Assembly: GCA_011365055.1 (NCBI GenBank)
Contig: RDOG01000001.1
Location: forward strand, 310,001-374,000
Source: Promethearchaeota archaeon
GTDB taxonomy: Archaea; Asgardarchaeota; Lokiarchaeia; Helarchaeales; RDOG01
Reading direction: 5' to 3'
DNA length: 64,000 nt
Shown here: in pieces, positions 9,135-18,822 of the stretch
How positions within the stretch are numbered: the stretch's first letter is position 1
Layout: each line of letters starts with the position of its first letter
Program-made: the position numbers and the translations under genes
The notes under the pieces: model-generated
What the model was told of the DNA's origin: nothing
Seen by the model: only the letters and a program-made list of their open reading frames with translations
Database searches by the model: none

Positions 9135-11699
9135 GTGCTTAATTTATTAGATTTAGAATATATTGATAAAAATAATGTTACAATAACTAATGAATTTATA
9201 AAAATAAACTTTTTAAAAGAAAATAATGAAGTAAAAATTCATTTTTTTTATAAAAATAAAAATAAATGGGTCTTAATTGCAAGTAATTTTCAAAAAAATG
9301 ATGAAAAAAAACACAATAATAGATTATTAGAAATTGCTCATGGGATAGTATCAAATGATCTTCAATTAAACATATATAATATAATTAAAGATAAAGAAAA
9401 GATTAAAGTCATTCTTAAAGGTCATAATGAGTTTTACCAATTAATCATTCAAATTACTTTAATTGAAAATGATAAATTCATCCATATAAAGAACATTCTT
9501 TCTATTTTCAATGAAATTAGCTTAGAATATTTAATGAATTCTTTTAATTTTCGTCTAAAAGGCATAAATAAAAAAAATCCTAAATTTGTTTGGATACCAA
9601 ACCTGAGACCATATAAAAACTGTGTGATAGGTGACCACGTATTTAGGTCTCCAGCCATAATTTTATACCAAGATGGAATGTCAATGAGCTTAATTCCAGA
9701 TTTAGAAATATTATACGGAAATCGGAAAATGCAAACATGCATGAATTACCTAAAATCTAATGATTCGAATGAATTTCCATATCTTTCCTTCGGATTTATG
9801 AAATATGGAATAAAAGGACATATTTATTATGAACACACAAACAGAATGAAAAAAAAATTTAAAAGAACTCAGTTATTATTTGGCTATCATCTACATTTCG
9901 ATAATTCTGAAAATTTTAATGAGTGTCTACGTACGATAAATTCTTTTTTATGGAATAGATACGCAAAAAAAATTCTTGATTCCACTGTAAGACCTCAGGT
10001 ACTTTCACTTGATAAATATGGAAAATATGCTTATGATGCGATTTTTACTAATTTTAATGGGATTTGGAGAGAAATTGAAATAAATTCGAAAATATGTGGT
10101 GGTTATTATTATTTGACATGGTCGGGAGGTAAGAAAAATCCAAAACCAAAATTTAAAAAGGATATAATTGTTTTGGAAAAAGCAACTAAACCAAGTTTAA
10201 TATATAGAATATTTCAAAATTATTTAGCATCTTCACTAAACTTTTTAAAAATATCAGAAATTTATCTAAGAATAATTGGAGGATTACCAGCGCCTCAATA
10301 TATCTATAATCAATCTTGGTTCTCAAATATTAGAAGTGCAATTGGTATGATGTATTTCGCTCAACAATGGAATGACAAGAATTTAGAAGAAAATGCAAAA
10401 AAAATGAAAAATTTGGCTTTAAATTCACCTGAAAATCAAGGATTATTTCATTCCGTTTTAGCATTATATGAAGAACACAATGAACTTAAACACAAATGGA
10501 TTCCTGGAACAGTAGCTATTCTTCCAACAAATCACTTTCACATACCCGATTGTAGTTGGACGGCATTTTGGTTATTAAAATGGTATGAAATATATGGTGA
10601 AGATGACAAAATACTAAAAAAATGTAAAGATTTAGGTGAATTACTTATCCAAATCCAACAAGATAACGGATCAATACCAGCTTGGGTAAAAATTCAAGAT
10701 GAAAAATTTGAGATTAATGAAATTTTAAAGAATAGCGCATCAACAGCATGTCCTATGCTTTTTTTGACAATATTATATAAATACACGAAAGATAAAAAAT
10801 ATTTAGATGCAAGCAAAAAAGCAGCAAAGTTTATCGACAATGAGGTGATTCCAGAAGATAAGTGGTTTGATTTTGAAACTTATTTTTCATGTTCTCGAAA
10901 AAATTTTGATGAAATTGATGAATTCACAGGAATTTATCCTCAAAATAATTTATCTATTCAATGGGCGGCAGAAGCATTTAAAGAATTGTATAAATTGACA
11001 CAAAATAATTTATATTTAAAACTAGGTTTACACTGTATCGAATTACTCTGTTTATATCAACAAATCTGGGACGCTCCATACATCTCAATAAACACGTTTG
11101 GTGGATTTGGTGTTATGAACACAGATGCCGAATGGAATGACGCTCGGCAAGCACAGTTTGCATTAACTTTTATGGAATATTATGAAATTACTGGGGTTAA
11201 AGAATTCTTTGAGAGAGGAATTGCAGCTTTAAGATCATCTTTTACTTTGATGTTAATAAATGAAAACAAAAATGTTGCACCTGGTAATTTAAAACGGTTT
11301 AATGAATTTGATACTGGTGCAAGTTTCGAGAATTATGGTCATTGTGGAAGAGATAGAAAGATACTTGGTTATATTCAATTCGATTGGGGGTCAGCAAGTG
11401 CATCTTGTTCATCAGCTCTCGCATTAATGCAATTTGGAGATATATATATAGATATGCAATACCAAAACGTGTTTGGTATTAATGGTATTTTAATAAAAGA
11501 ATTTAATATAGGAGAATCCAAGATTGAATTAACTTTAAAATTAGAAGTCAAATTTGATAGAAAAATCATTATTAAGGTACATGAACCAAAAAATGAAAAA
11601 TATAATATAATTATCAATAAAAATAAAGCAGGAATAAAATCTAAAAAAGAATTAAAAAATGGAATTTTGATAGATCCTCAAGTCTTAGAGTACCAATAA
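9135..11699 (+). CDS. Large protein with a probable six-hairpin (alpha/alpha toroid) glycosidase-like domain
   Basis: The 854-residue protein starts with GTG preceded by AGGG. Residues 1-300 look beta-rich. Residues about 390-760 contain repeated helix pairs with aromatic and small residues (DCSWTAFWLLKWYE, ASTACPMLFLT, SIQWAAEAF, DWGSASASCSSALALM) typical of six-hairpin glycosidases or polysaccharide lyases. I cannot name a family or catalytic residues. No signal peptide or membrane helix is visible, so it probably acts inside the cell. Its 3' end overlaps the convergent DUF2961/GH172 gene by 22 bases, which supports a joint carbohydrate role. Confidence 0.65.
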   Translation: MLNLLDLEYIDKNNVTITNEFIKINFLKENNEVKIHFFYKNKNKWVLIASNFQKNDEKKHNNRLLEIAHGIVSNDLQLNIYNIIKDKEKIKVILKGHNEFYQLIIQITLIENDKFIHIKNILSIFNEISLEYLMNSFNFRLKGINKKNPKFVWIPNLRPYKNCVIGDHVFRSPAIILYQDGMSMSLIPDLEILYGNRKMQTCMNYLKSNDSNEFPYLSFGFMKYGIKGHIYYEHTNRMKKKFKRTQLLFGYHLHFDNSENFNECLRTINSFLWNRYAKKILDSTVRPQVLSLDKYGKYAYDAIFTNFNGIWREIEINSKICGGYYYLTWSGGKKNPKPKFKKDIIVLEKATKPSLIYRIFQNYLASSLNFLKISEIYLRIIGGLPAPQYIYNQSWFSNIRSAIGMMYFAQQWNDKNLEENAKKMKNLALNSPENQGLFHSVLALYEEHNELKHKWIPGTVAILPTNHFHIPDCSWTAFWLLKWYEIYGEDDKILKKCKDLGELLIQIQQDNGSIPAWVKIQDEKFEINEILKNSASTACPMLFLTILYKYTKDKKYLDASKKAAKFIDNEVIPEDKWFDFETYFSCSRKNFDEIDEFTGIYPQNNLSIQWAAEAFKELYKLTQNNLYLKLGLHCIELLCLYQQIWDAPYISINTFGGFGVMNTDAEWNDARQAQFALTFMEYYEITGVKEFFERGIAALRSSFTLMLINENKNVAPGNLKRFNEFDTGASFENYGHCGRDRKILGYIQFDWGSASASCSSALALMQFGDIYIDMQYQNVFGINGILIKEFNIGESKIELTLKLEVKFDRKIIIKVHEPKNEKYNIIINKNKAGIKSKKELKNGILIDPQVLEYQ

Positions 11700-12694
11700 G
11701 TAACACTTTTATAAAATGCGGGAACTTCGTTGAATTCACCTACATTAACAGTGACTTTAATTGATTTTTGATATGGAATTGTTTCAGGATGGAATCTATA
11801 AGAAGTTATTTTTTTTCCCTTTTTATAAGTTAAGCCGTGATAGAGGTGGCTGAATTCTCCTTTGTTGTAATACCATGCACCCATGAAGTAATCTTCATTT
11901 CCAGTACTCTCGTATGAATTTTCTTTTTCTCCATCAATATAAAATTTAACATTTCCTTCCAAAAATGCTAAATTCGTTGGAAGAAAAAATTTAACTTTAA
12001 AAGGTAATTCAATAGGTAACCAAAATAATTTTTTTTGTTGTTGACTTAACATTACGCCAACATAATGCCCAGGACCATTGTTGTTATCAAGAATTATATA
12101 AGGTTTATCTTCTTCAGCTTTCATATCTTCTTTTCGATATAAAGCATTAAAATATAACATGTCTTCTGTAAATTCAGGCATAGTTTGGTAGCTAATTTGT
12201 CCATAAAATGCATTACATTTTTTTTTACTAATATTTTCAATAACTACTTGAGCAGATTTTTTAAAAGGCATTGGAAAATGAGAATAGTATCCACCACTTG
12301 TCATACCAACATATAGCGAACGTGATGAATTTTTTTTATATTTTCCCCAACCTGCACCAAAATAATCACCTATGGGAGTTTTTACTCGTGGCTCTTGTTC
12401 ATCATCGAAATAAATTTTTAAAATTAATGATTGTAATCCTTCTATTTTTGAAAATCGTATAAATTCCAACATATTTAACGGTGAAAAAGTAAACCAAAGA
12501 CAATTTATGATGCCTGGTCCATCTTCAATCTTAGGAAAATTATATTTACTCATCCCATTGATAGTTACAAAATCTTTATGATTATGACCATTATAAAAAT
12601 CGTGAGTATGCGTTGAAATTTGTTTAACCCTGACTTTCTGGTTTCTTGCACGTATTAAGTCCGAGATACTTGTCCCGAATACTTTCATTGGCAT
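11678..12694 (-). CDS. DUF2961 (GH172-like) family protein
   Basis: Signature segments of the DUF2961/GH172 family are all present: DGPGIINCLWFTF, IYFDDEQEPRVKTPIGDYFG, and FYIDGE followed by STGNEDYFMGAWYY. Known GH172 enzymes hydrolyse or rearrange alpha-D-fructofuranosides or arabinofuranosides, with glutamates in these segments as catalytic residues. I start at ATG 12694, nine bases after GGGAG, which drops a short N-terminal extension. The protein is then 338 residues. It lacks a signal peptide, unlike many secreted bacterial members. The substrate in this organism is unknown. Confidence 0.85.
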   Translation of the reverse strand: MPMKVFGTSISDLIRARNQKVRVKQISTHTHDFYNGHNHKDFVTINGMSKYNFPKIEDGPGIINCLWFTFSPLNMLEFIRFSKIEGLQSLILKIYFDDEQEPRVKTPIGDYFGAGWGKYKKNSSRSLYVGMTSGGYYSHFPMPFKKSAQVVIENISKKKCNAFYGQISYQTMPEFTEDMLYFNALYRKEDMKAEEDKPYIILDNNNGPGHYVGVMLSQQQKKLFWLPIELPFKVKFFLPTNLAFLEGNVKFYIDGEKENSYESTGNEDYFMGAWYYNKGEFSHLYHGLTYKKGKKITSYRFHPETIPYQKSIKVTVNVGEFNEVPAFYKSVTYWYSKT

Positions 12695-12742
12695 AAATAT
12701 ATTCTCCCATTCTATGAACATGCTTTAATATATTTAAAATTT

Positions 12743-14167
12743 CTACATTTCTATTAGAATATTTCGATAATGATTTATTTTGTTTTCGATTCTTTTCAAA
12801 CTATCTTCAAAATTTTTCTTACTTAATTCACCACTTTTGTATTTTTTTATTAAATCATCCCTTAATTTAAAAAGAAGATGTAATTTTTCTTCAGTAGTTT
12901 TATGTGGTTTACTATCTTCTTCATTTACTGAGGGCAATAAGTTTTTTACGTCTTCGAAATCTTTATTTTTTTGAGCTGCTAAAAAATTTTCATCATCTTT
13001 TTTTATTTCTACGCCCTTTTTTACCGAAGTTGCTAAATTTTCATATTTAAAGATTAATTGTCCAAACAAATCTTCAATATCAGACATTCTTTTTGAAGTG
13101 TTCTTAATTTCAGAATTAAAGTCTTCGATATTTTTTTCAATTTTCAGCATTTTAGAAGTTAAATTATTGACCTTCAAATCAAAGTTTGTTAATATTTCAT
13201 CAATATTTATTTCAATATCATCTTTAAAACCTTCTATATTATGAATTTGAAATTCATTCAATTGTTCTTCCATGTTTTTATAGATTCTTTTGCATTCAAT
13301 TTTAAATAAATCATTATCTTTATATAATTCCGCAAATTCTTGTTCAAGATTTGTTATCCTATTATTTAATTGTCCATCTGAAAGTTTTAAACCCTTTTCA
13401 ATGAGTTCATTTTTTTTAAATAATGATATTTTTATGGAGGATTTCAAATCATTTGAATTTTTTTTAGATACTATAATTTCGCCATTATTGTTTACATATT
13501 CCCATAAATAATTAGCGAGATTATAAGTAAAGCTCTTATTTTCTTCGAAGGTTATTCCTCCCTTTAAATCATCTCGAAATGTTTCATAGGAACCAGATAA
13601 TAAAATTAATCCTTTCCGATATTTTGATATGATAAATAATGGACATTCAGGAGGAGTTGATGTTTTATTTGAAAAAAGAACTTGATCTTGAGAATTTATT
13701 GTTGTTAAAGAACATCCACAACGAAAACAAAATTTATTTATTGAATTAAAAGGAGTTAAGTTCCCTTCCATATTAATTAAAACATAAGAATTAATTCCTA
13801 GATTAGAATTTTGATCCATCACTTCATTATTATTAATACCAAGTCCAAAATGTTTAAGTAATTCATTTAAGTTAGTTCTACGCCCTTGGTCTCCTCCTGC
13901 AGAAGAAAAGATCATTAAAATTCCACCTTCTGCAACGAATTCAATTAAATTATTAATTTCTTCACTCCTTAATTTTGAACTATCTGGGCAAAGAATAACA
14001 AAAATAGAGCATTTTTTAAGTGATTCAAGTTTTAAAGGAAATTCTATATAAATTTCAGATTGAAATCCAATCTCTTCAAAAATATTTTTAAAAATAGAAT
14101 AATTTTCATTAACGCGACCCCATTCTTTTTGTGTCAAATCAAATGCAATTATCTTATCTGACAGCAT
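12743..14167 (-). CDS. GIFT/DUF4350-like N-terminal domain fused to a long coiled coil
   Basis: The first 225 residues look like a class I glutamine-amidotransferase-like fold without its catalytic triad: strand IIAFDLTQKEWGRV, then LKKCSIFVILCPDSSKL, EGGILMIFSSAGGD and NLNELLKHFGLGINNNEVMD. The order of these elements resembles the GIFT domain of eukaryotic IFT52 and bacterial GldG-like proteins. Residues about 265-470 are a lysine- and glutamate-rich coiled coil. There is no signal peptide or transmembrane segment. In eukaryotes GIFT proteins belong to intraflagellar transport complexes; here the role is unknown. The family link rests on motif order recalled from memory and needs a profile search. 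Confidence 0.6.
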   Translation of the reverse strand: MLSDKIIAFDLTQKEWGRVNENYSIFKNIFEEIGFQSEIYIEFPLKLESLKKCSIFVILCPDSSKLRSEEINNLIEFVAEGGILMIFSSAGGDQGRRTNLNELLKHFGLGINNNEVMDQNSNLGINSYVLINMEGNLTPFNSINKFCFRCGCSLTTINSQDQVLFSNKTSTPPECPLFIISKYRKGLILLSGSYETFRDDLKGGITFEENKSFTYNLANYLWEYVNNNGEIIVSKKNSNDLKSSIKISLFKKNELIEKGLKLSDGQLNNRITNLEQEFAELYKDNDLFKIECKRIYKNMEEQLNEFQIHNIEGFKDDIEINIDEILTNFDLKVNNLTSKMLKIEKNIEDFNSEIKNTSKRMSDIEDLFGQLIFKYENLATSVKKGVEIKKDDENFLAAQKNKDFEDVKNLLPSVNEEDSKPHKTTEEKLHLLFKLRDDLIKKYKSGELSKKNFEDSLKRIENKINHYRNILIEM

Positions 14168-14235
14168 ATTTTATATTTGAAAATTTTCAATTAAAAGACC
14201 ACGTATTTAATATAGAAATTAGCTAATTAGGAAAT

Positions 14236-14796
14236 TTGAGGTTACAAGCTCTAATGTTAATATTAATTTTAAATAATGAATCCGACGATAAAAATAAAAT
14301 TCCCTTTCAAGAAATTGTCGAATCAAATATTCCAATAATAGAGAAAATTGGAGATTTTCTTTTTGAAATGTTAAAATTAAAAAAGGAGTTTCTTTTGGAT
14401 TCTATAGAAATACAGAATATTGAATTAAAAAAAGATACAGAAATCACCTTAATTTTAGAAAATAAATATGGTTCGGATTTGAAAATAAATTATAAAACCT
14501 TAAATTTAACTTTGCCTAAAGAACATGTAAATCATTTATTAATTGGAGGAATTCTCATCTACATTACTGAGAGAAAGGTCTTACATCCAATAATCGAAGC
14601 TCCAAGTTGGGTTAAAGGATTGAGGGAAGAACGGTTTGTTGAATTTGAATTAGATGAAGATTTTGTTGAAGAAGAAGATCTTGAAAAAAATTTACCAAGA
14701 TTGATGTTCAAAGTTGCAAAAAAGGAAGATATATTGTATAATTTTTTATATGCAGTATCAAGAGGTTTGTTAATACTTATTAATAGTCCAAAATAA
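14236..14796 (+). CDS. Hypothetical protein
   Basis: The 186-residue frame starts with TTG 14236; ATG 14254 is an alternative and the ribosome binding site does not decide between them. The protein is acidic towards the C-terminus (a run of D and E near residue 140) and has no membrane helix. It may be alpha/beta with a hydrophobic strand near the end (SRGLLILINSP). No family was recognised. It is divergent from the GIFT-like gene and convergent with the ADH synthase gene, from which it is separated by six bases. Confidence 0.55.
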   Translation: MRLQALMLILILNNESDDKNKIPFQEIVESNIPIIEKIGDFLFEMLKLKKEFLLDSIEIQNIELKKDTEITLILENKYGSDLKINYKTLNLTLPKEHVNHLLIGGILIYITERKVLHPIIEAPSWVKGLREERFVEFELDEDFVEEEDLEKNLPRLMFKVAKKEDILYNFLYAVSRGLLILINSPK

Positions 14797-14802
14797 CTTG
14801 AT

Positions 14803-15615
14803 TTAGTAACCCATTACTTGATTATACTCTTTTAATGTTTCTTTGACATCCCAATCCTCATGTACTATCCTATAAATGGTCTTAACTGTTTGTGTTGGAT
14901 CTTTTGATTGAAATACATTACGCCCCATCGCAACACCTGCACCTCCTGCCTTTAAAGAATTTTTAATCATCACTAGCACGTCTTCAAATGTTTCAACTTT
15001 TGGACCACCCGCGATAACAACGGGAGCAGGACACCCGTCAACTACTTGTTTGAAGGTATCTACGTCACCAGTATAGTTTGTTTTTACGATATCAGCCCCT
15101 AACTCTGCAGCGACACGTGCAGCAATCTTCACATACTCAACATCATGTTCATTCTTAATTTTTTTTCCTCGAGGATACATCATTGCAATTAAAGGAATTC
15201 CCCATTCCCTACAATCTCTAGAAACTTTTCCTAAAGCCATTAACATTTGAGATTCATCTTCATCACCTACATTTATATGGACTGATACACCATCAGCACC
15301 GATTTTTATGGCCTCTTCAACAGTAGTAACCAATACTTTACTGTTAGGATTGGGTCCTAAAGAGGTGCTTGCAGAAAGATGAATAATTAACCCTATATCC
15401 TTTCCATGCTTCCTATGCCCATATATTGGTAAACCTAGATGACCTAAAACAGCATTAGCTCCTCCATTTGCTACTTTATCAACCATTTCACCTATATCAA
15501 ATATTCCTGTAACGGGACCAACCGACATCCCATGATCCATTGGAATGATTATTGTCCTTTTAGTATTTCGATCTATTATTCGTTCTAATCGCACCGCCTT
15601 TCCAATTAAACTCAT
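14803..15615 (-). CDS. 2-amino-3,7-dideoxy-D-threo-hept-6-ulosonate (ADH) synthase, class I aldolase family
   Basis: The 270-residue protein closely follows the archaeal AroA'/ADH synthase family, with [21 protein letters not shown] at the N-terminus, [18 protein letters not shown], the Schiff-base lysine in [11 protein letters not shown] and the phosphate-binding VAIAGGPK and [10 protein letters not shown] loops. ADH synthase condenses 6-deoxy-5-ketofructose 1-phosphate with aspartate semialdehyde in the archaeal start of the shikimate pathway. Paralogues act as fructose-bisphosphate aldolases, and a few act elsewhere, so the exact substrate is not certain. No aroB'-type dehydroquinate synthase II gene is adjacent. 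Confidence 0.85.
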   Translation of the reverse strand: MSLIGKAVRLERIIDRNTKRTIIIPMDHGMSVGPVTGIFDIGEMVDKVANGGANAVLGHLGLPIYGHRKHGKDIGLIIHLSASTSLGPNPNSKVLVTTVEEAIKIGADGVSVHINVGDEDESQMLMALGKVSRDCREWGIPLIAMMYPRGKKIKNEHDVEYVKIAARVAAELGADIVKTNYTGDVDTFKQVVDGCPAPVVIAGGPKVETFEDVLVMIKNSLKAGGAGVAMGRNVFQSKDPTQTVKTIYRIVHEDWDVKETLKEYNQVMGY

Positions 15616-15849
15616 AAAATTGACCTCTTCTTTTTATCAACTTATAAATGACTATATTAGATAATTATGATGTTAGAAATTCTTAACTTAAATATATCTA
15701 ATATTTTCATTTACAATAACGATAAGGAAATTTAATTGATAAATAATATTTTGTAATTTAAAGAACAAAAGTTCAGAAATTAATTTAATAATAAGAACTT
15801 TAAATATTCTTTAAAAATAAGAATTAATGTATTATAAAATTCTATCAAA

Positions 15850-16308
15850 ATGGTGAAATTATTGGGGGATTTTAATAAAAATATAATAAAATCAATAGTT
15901 AAAGAAATATATTTTATTCAAAAAAATGGAAATTATATTATTGATATAAAATTTGTACCTATAAGCACAACTGATGAAGCAATTGTTTCGGGTTTACTTT
16001 ACGGATTATTAGAATATGGCCAAAATGTTACTCAATTTCTTCCTAAAAATAAGATTTTGCAACATGTCATTTTTTTATTGGAAAATAAAGAAAGATATTG
16101 TATATCTTTTGCTTATAATAGTTATTTTTTAATAATAATTTCGGGCATGCAAGATAATTCACAATTAAATCTAATTGAAGAATACTTAGCAAGTATTAAT
16201 ATTCAATTTCAAATATTTCTTAAAGAGTTCAATTTAAAAGAGGAAGATTTTTCTCGAATTGATAAATTTAAAAAATTCAGAGATATTATTTTAAAAGAAT
16301 TTGATTAA
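15850..16308 (+). CDS. Small hypothetical protein, possibly roadblock- or longin-like
   Basis: The 152-residue protein alternates strands and helices (DIKFVPISTTDEAIVSGLLYGLLEYG, then two strands, CISFAYNSYFLIIIS, and a C-terminal helical segment). The pattern is what roadblock/LC7 or longin domains show, folds that are common in Asgard archaea as partners of small GTPases, but there is no diagnostic motif and I give this little weight. It overlaps the convergent MarR regulator gene by four bases. Confidence 0.55.
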   Translation: MVKLLGDFNKNIIKSIVKEIYFIQKNGNYIIDIKFVPISTTDEAIVSGLLYGLLEYGQNVTQFLPKNKILQHVIFLLENKERYCISFAYNSYFLIIISGMQDNSQLNLIEEYLASINIQFQIFLKEFNLKEEDFSRIDKFKKFRDIILKEFD

Positions 16309-16727
16309 TCAGGTTGTTTTTCTTTTACCATTTCGAGCAATGTCTCATTGATTGAGTCTTTTATATCTTTTATTTTTGATATTGGGAATTGATTGAAGAG
16401 AGTTTGGAAATATTTTTCACCAGATAATTGATGTTCTTTTAAGAAATCCCGAATCATTAAAGCTAAATAGGTTTTAAATTGATTTACTTCAACTTGAGAA
16501 ATTTGGTTTAAGAGAAAATTCTTTCCTTTTGATGTAATAAAATAATGAATTATGCGTTTATCATCAATATCTTTATCAAATTTAACGTATTCATTTTCAA
16601 TAAGATTTTTTATTATTGAAGAAACGGTCATTTTCGAGAAGATCGAGTTCGAAATTAAATCTTTTTGAATAATTCCAGGATTAACATCAATAATTTGCAT
16701 TACATGGCATAATTGTTCTATTTTCAT
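16305..16727 (-). CDS. MarR-family winged-helix transcriptional regulator
   Basis: The protein is about 140 residues and has a typical MarR layout: N-terminal helix, winged helix-turn-helix (DLISNSIFSKMTVSSIIKNLIENEYVKF), the wing with conserved DDKRI...FITSKG and a C-terminal dimerisation helix. ATG 16727 is chosen; GTG 16736 is an in-frame alternative. The gene follows the CoA-transferase subunits on the same strand after 107 bases but has its own promoter with an operator-like repeat. It probably represses itself, and perhaps the CoA-transferase genes or distant targets, in response to a small-molecule ligand. Confidence 0.85.
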   Translation of the reverse strand: MKIEQLCHVMQIIDVNPGIIQKDLISNSIFSKMTVSSIIKNLIENEYVKFDKDIDDKRIIHYFITSKGKNFLLNQISQVEVNQFKTYLALMIRDFLKEHQLSGEKYFQTLFNQFPISKIKDIKDSINETLLEMVKEKQPD

Positions 16728-16744
16728 TTCAATCACAATTAATC

Positions 16745-16770
16745 ATAGGTATAGACCTATATTTATACCT
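16745..16770 (-). promoter_or_regulatory. TATA box overlapped by an inverted repeat (MarR operator candidate)
   Basis: The plus strand reads TAGGT, four bases, ACCTA at 16746-16759, a perfect five-base inverted repeat. A second, longer relation is AGGTATA at 16747-16753 with its reverse complement TATACCT at 16764-16770. Read on the minus strand the same segment contains TATAAATA, a near-consensus archaeal TATA box, centred about 27 bases upstream of the GTG at 16736. A regulator bound here would block TBP, the usual way archaeal MarR proteins repress. The function is inferred from position and symmetry. Confidence 0.6.
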
Positions 16771-16843
16771 TTCTACTATTTATATCGAATTATGAATTAT
16801 AGAATTAAATAATTAATAAGAAAAAAAATGGAAAATTAATATT

Positions 16844-17713
16844 TTAATTAATTTTTTCCATTAACCTTTTATCCATTTTAATTTCTTCTTCTATGATATA
16901 TTGTAAGTGATCAGTTTTTTCTTTTCCATTTAAGACTTCCATTTTTCTTATGGCTAATGGATCGACTTTTTCTCTAAGCATCTTGAGTTCTTGTTCAGTT
17001 GGGGGTTTAGTTTCAGGAATATTATTAGGAATAACAAGTTCAAATCCAGTATTTTCAATGACTTGTTCTTTTGTAATACCAGGATGAATTGATTTAATTC
17101 GCATCTTTTTTGTTTTTTCGTCAAAATCAAGATATGCTAAGTCTGTAATGACAAAATTAGGTCCTTTACCACCTGCTTTTGGCATCTTACCATCAATAAA
17201 TCCAACTCCTGATCTAAAAAACAATTTTTCTGAGGCGACAAAAGTCCTACTATCATGTCTAGTAACATAAAGATTCTGTCCTCTTGAATATAATCCTGAA
17301 AAATCTGGAATTCCTGCTGCACCTGGTAATCTTACCTTTGGTTTATCCCATGGACCAATACACATATTATTTGAAGACCCAAATTGGTCTACTTGAGCAG
17401 GTCTAAAAAATTCAATTGTCGTTAAAATATCATGAGGCAATAATTCGAGTGTGCATTCCCCACTATTATGTATTCGATAACATCGCTGAACTTGAGTATT
17501 TTCTAGCCACATTAAAGAAACTCTTCGAGCTTCCCAAACAAAAGTATTTCCCATGATGTAATGAAAAAGAGCTTTTGGAGCATGTGTCACTTTAGCCAAT
17601 GTAAATGCAGACCAGACTAAAGGAGTGGCTACACCCACTATCATAACATCACTATTAGTAACTTCTCTAGCCATTAATACTGTTAACATTTCATCTACAC
17701 TATATTCTACCAT
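16844..17713 (-). CDS. Family I CoA-transferase, beta subunit (GctB/IpdB-like)
   Basis: The 289-residue protein follows the alpha subunit with an 11-base gap, and its ATG is preceded by GGTGAT. It matches the second subunit of glutaconate-type CoA-transferases, with QVDQFGSSNNM-I and GAAGIPDFSGL segments. A long C-terminal tail follows the domain. I do not see the expected ExG-type catalytic glutamate pattern, so an IpdAB-type CoA-ester hydrolase is an alternative to a transferase. Both options fit a pathway that processes acyl-CoA esters. Confidence 0.8.
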   Translation of the reverse strand: MVEYSVDEMLTVLMAREVTNSDVMIVGVATPLVWSAFTLAKVTHAPKALFHYIMGNTFVWEARRVSLMWLENTQVQRCYRIHNSGECTLELLPHDILTTIEFFRPAQVDQFGSSNNMCIGPWDKPKVRLPGAAGIPDFSGLYSRGQNLYVTRHDSRTFVASEKLFFRSGVGFIDGKMPKAGGKGPNFVITDLAYLDFDEKTKKMRIKSIHPGITKEQVIENTGFELVIPNNIPETKPPTEQELKMLREKVDPLAIRKMEVLNGKEKTDHLQYIIEEEIKMDKRLMEKIN

Positions 17714-17723
17714 TAAATCACCT

Positions 17724-18581
17724 TCAGGTCATTATATTCAAGATAGACCGTATGCCTCCTATTTTTTCTAGATATTCAGTATTATCTTTTAATGAAATGA
17801 ATTGATTATTATATTCCTCAAAATCCATAGAGAGATATTTTTGAATATGAATTGGATCAAACGTGTAGAAAGGATAACAACTTGTCGGATGTGCACCATA
17901 TGGTACTTTTACCACAGCATCCACTTTTTGCATTGGTAATTGCGCTTTCAATGGAGAACGAATGATATCTTCAGTTTCAACTATTTTTTCACACGTAATG
18001 ATAGTCTTTTTGGCAGTTTTTGCCATATCATCATCGATCCAAACCGTTCCAGGGATATTTCCATTACCTTTTTCATCGGCATAAGGAACATGAAGAATTG
18101 CGACATCTAATTGAATGGGAGGAACGGCAACCAGACTTTCATTCTTTAAAGGATCTGAAAATTCTTTAAGATCATTTCTAACTTTTAAAATATCCGTATC
18201 TAAGATTCCTCGTAGAGGCATAAAGGGAAGCTTCAAATATATTGCTTTTAAGCCTAAACAAATTGATGCTTCTGTTTCTTCAATAATTTTTAACTTTCCT
18301 TCTTCTACAGCTTTTCGATATCTTGGAGCTAAACCGAATAGTTCCATACCCACAAAACTGGCTTGAATTCTATCAATGCAACCAGCACCTGCAAGTAAGT
18401 CAGCACAAATACCACCAACAAATGTGCATAATCCTAATTTTTTTTTCTTTTGCCTAATTATTTCTCGAGTAGCAGCAACCGCTTTTCTCCAAAAAGAGAG
18501 ACCACCTATACCAATAAGGTCTCCATCTTCAACATATTGAGAAATAGCTTCTTCTAAAGACATTATTTTATTTATAGCCAA
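17724..18581 (-). CDS. Family I CoA-transferase, alpha subunit (GctA/IpdA-like)
   Basis: The 285-residue protein starts with TTG seven bases after a perfect GGAGG. Typical elements are the EDGDLIGIGG motif near the N-terminus, CADLLAGAGCIDRI and the DVAILHVPYADEKGNGNI stretch. Glutaconate CoA-transferase and the IpdAB ring-opening hydrolase of steroid degradation share this architecture. It forms an operon with the beta subunit. Because no other steroid-degradation gene is present, a plain acyl-CoA transferase is more likely. Confidence 0.82.
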   Translation of the reverse strand: MAINKIMSLEEAISQYVEDGDLIGIGGLSFWRKAVAATREIIRQKKKKLGLCTFVGGICADLLAGAGCIDRIQASFVGMELFGLAPRYRKAVEEGKLKIIEETEASICLGLKAIYLKLPFMPLRGILDTDILKVRNDLKEFSDPLKNESLVAVPPIQLDVAILHVPYADEKGNGNIPGTVWIDDDMAKTAKKTIITCEKIVETEDIIRSPLKAQLPMQKVDAVVKVPYGAHPTSCYPFYTFDPIHIQKYLSMDFEEYNNQFISLKDNTEYLEKIGGIRSILNIMT

Positions 18582-18822
18582 GGATTTTCCTCCAAAAATT
18601 TGAGTAACAATAATTGAATTAATTTATTAATGTTCTTCAAAGTATCATATTAGAAATACAAATTATTAAAACGATATAATTTGGGACTAAAATTTACAAA
18701 TAATATTAATTAAAATGAATATTTTCAATAATCAATCAATAATTTATTAATATTATTGAAAAAAAATATTAAATAGAATTTTTTATCGTTATTATATTTT
18801 ATTTTAAATTAAAAAAAATAAT

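Noticed and set aside
16844..18581. Steroid-degradation IpdAB hydrolase
   Set aside because: The subunits resemble it but no other steroid-degradation gene is present, so transferase is kept as the default.
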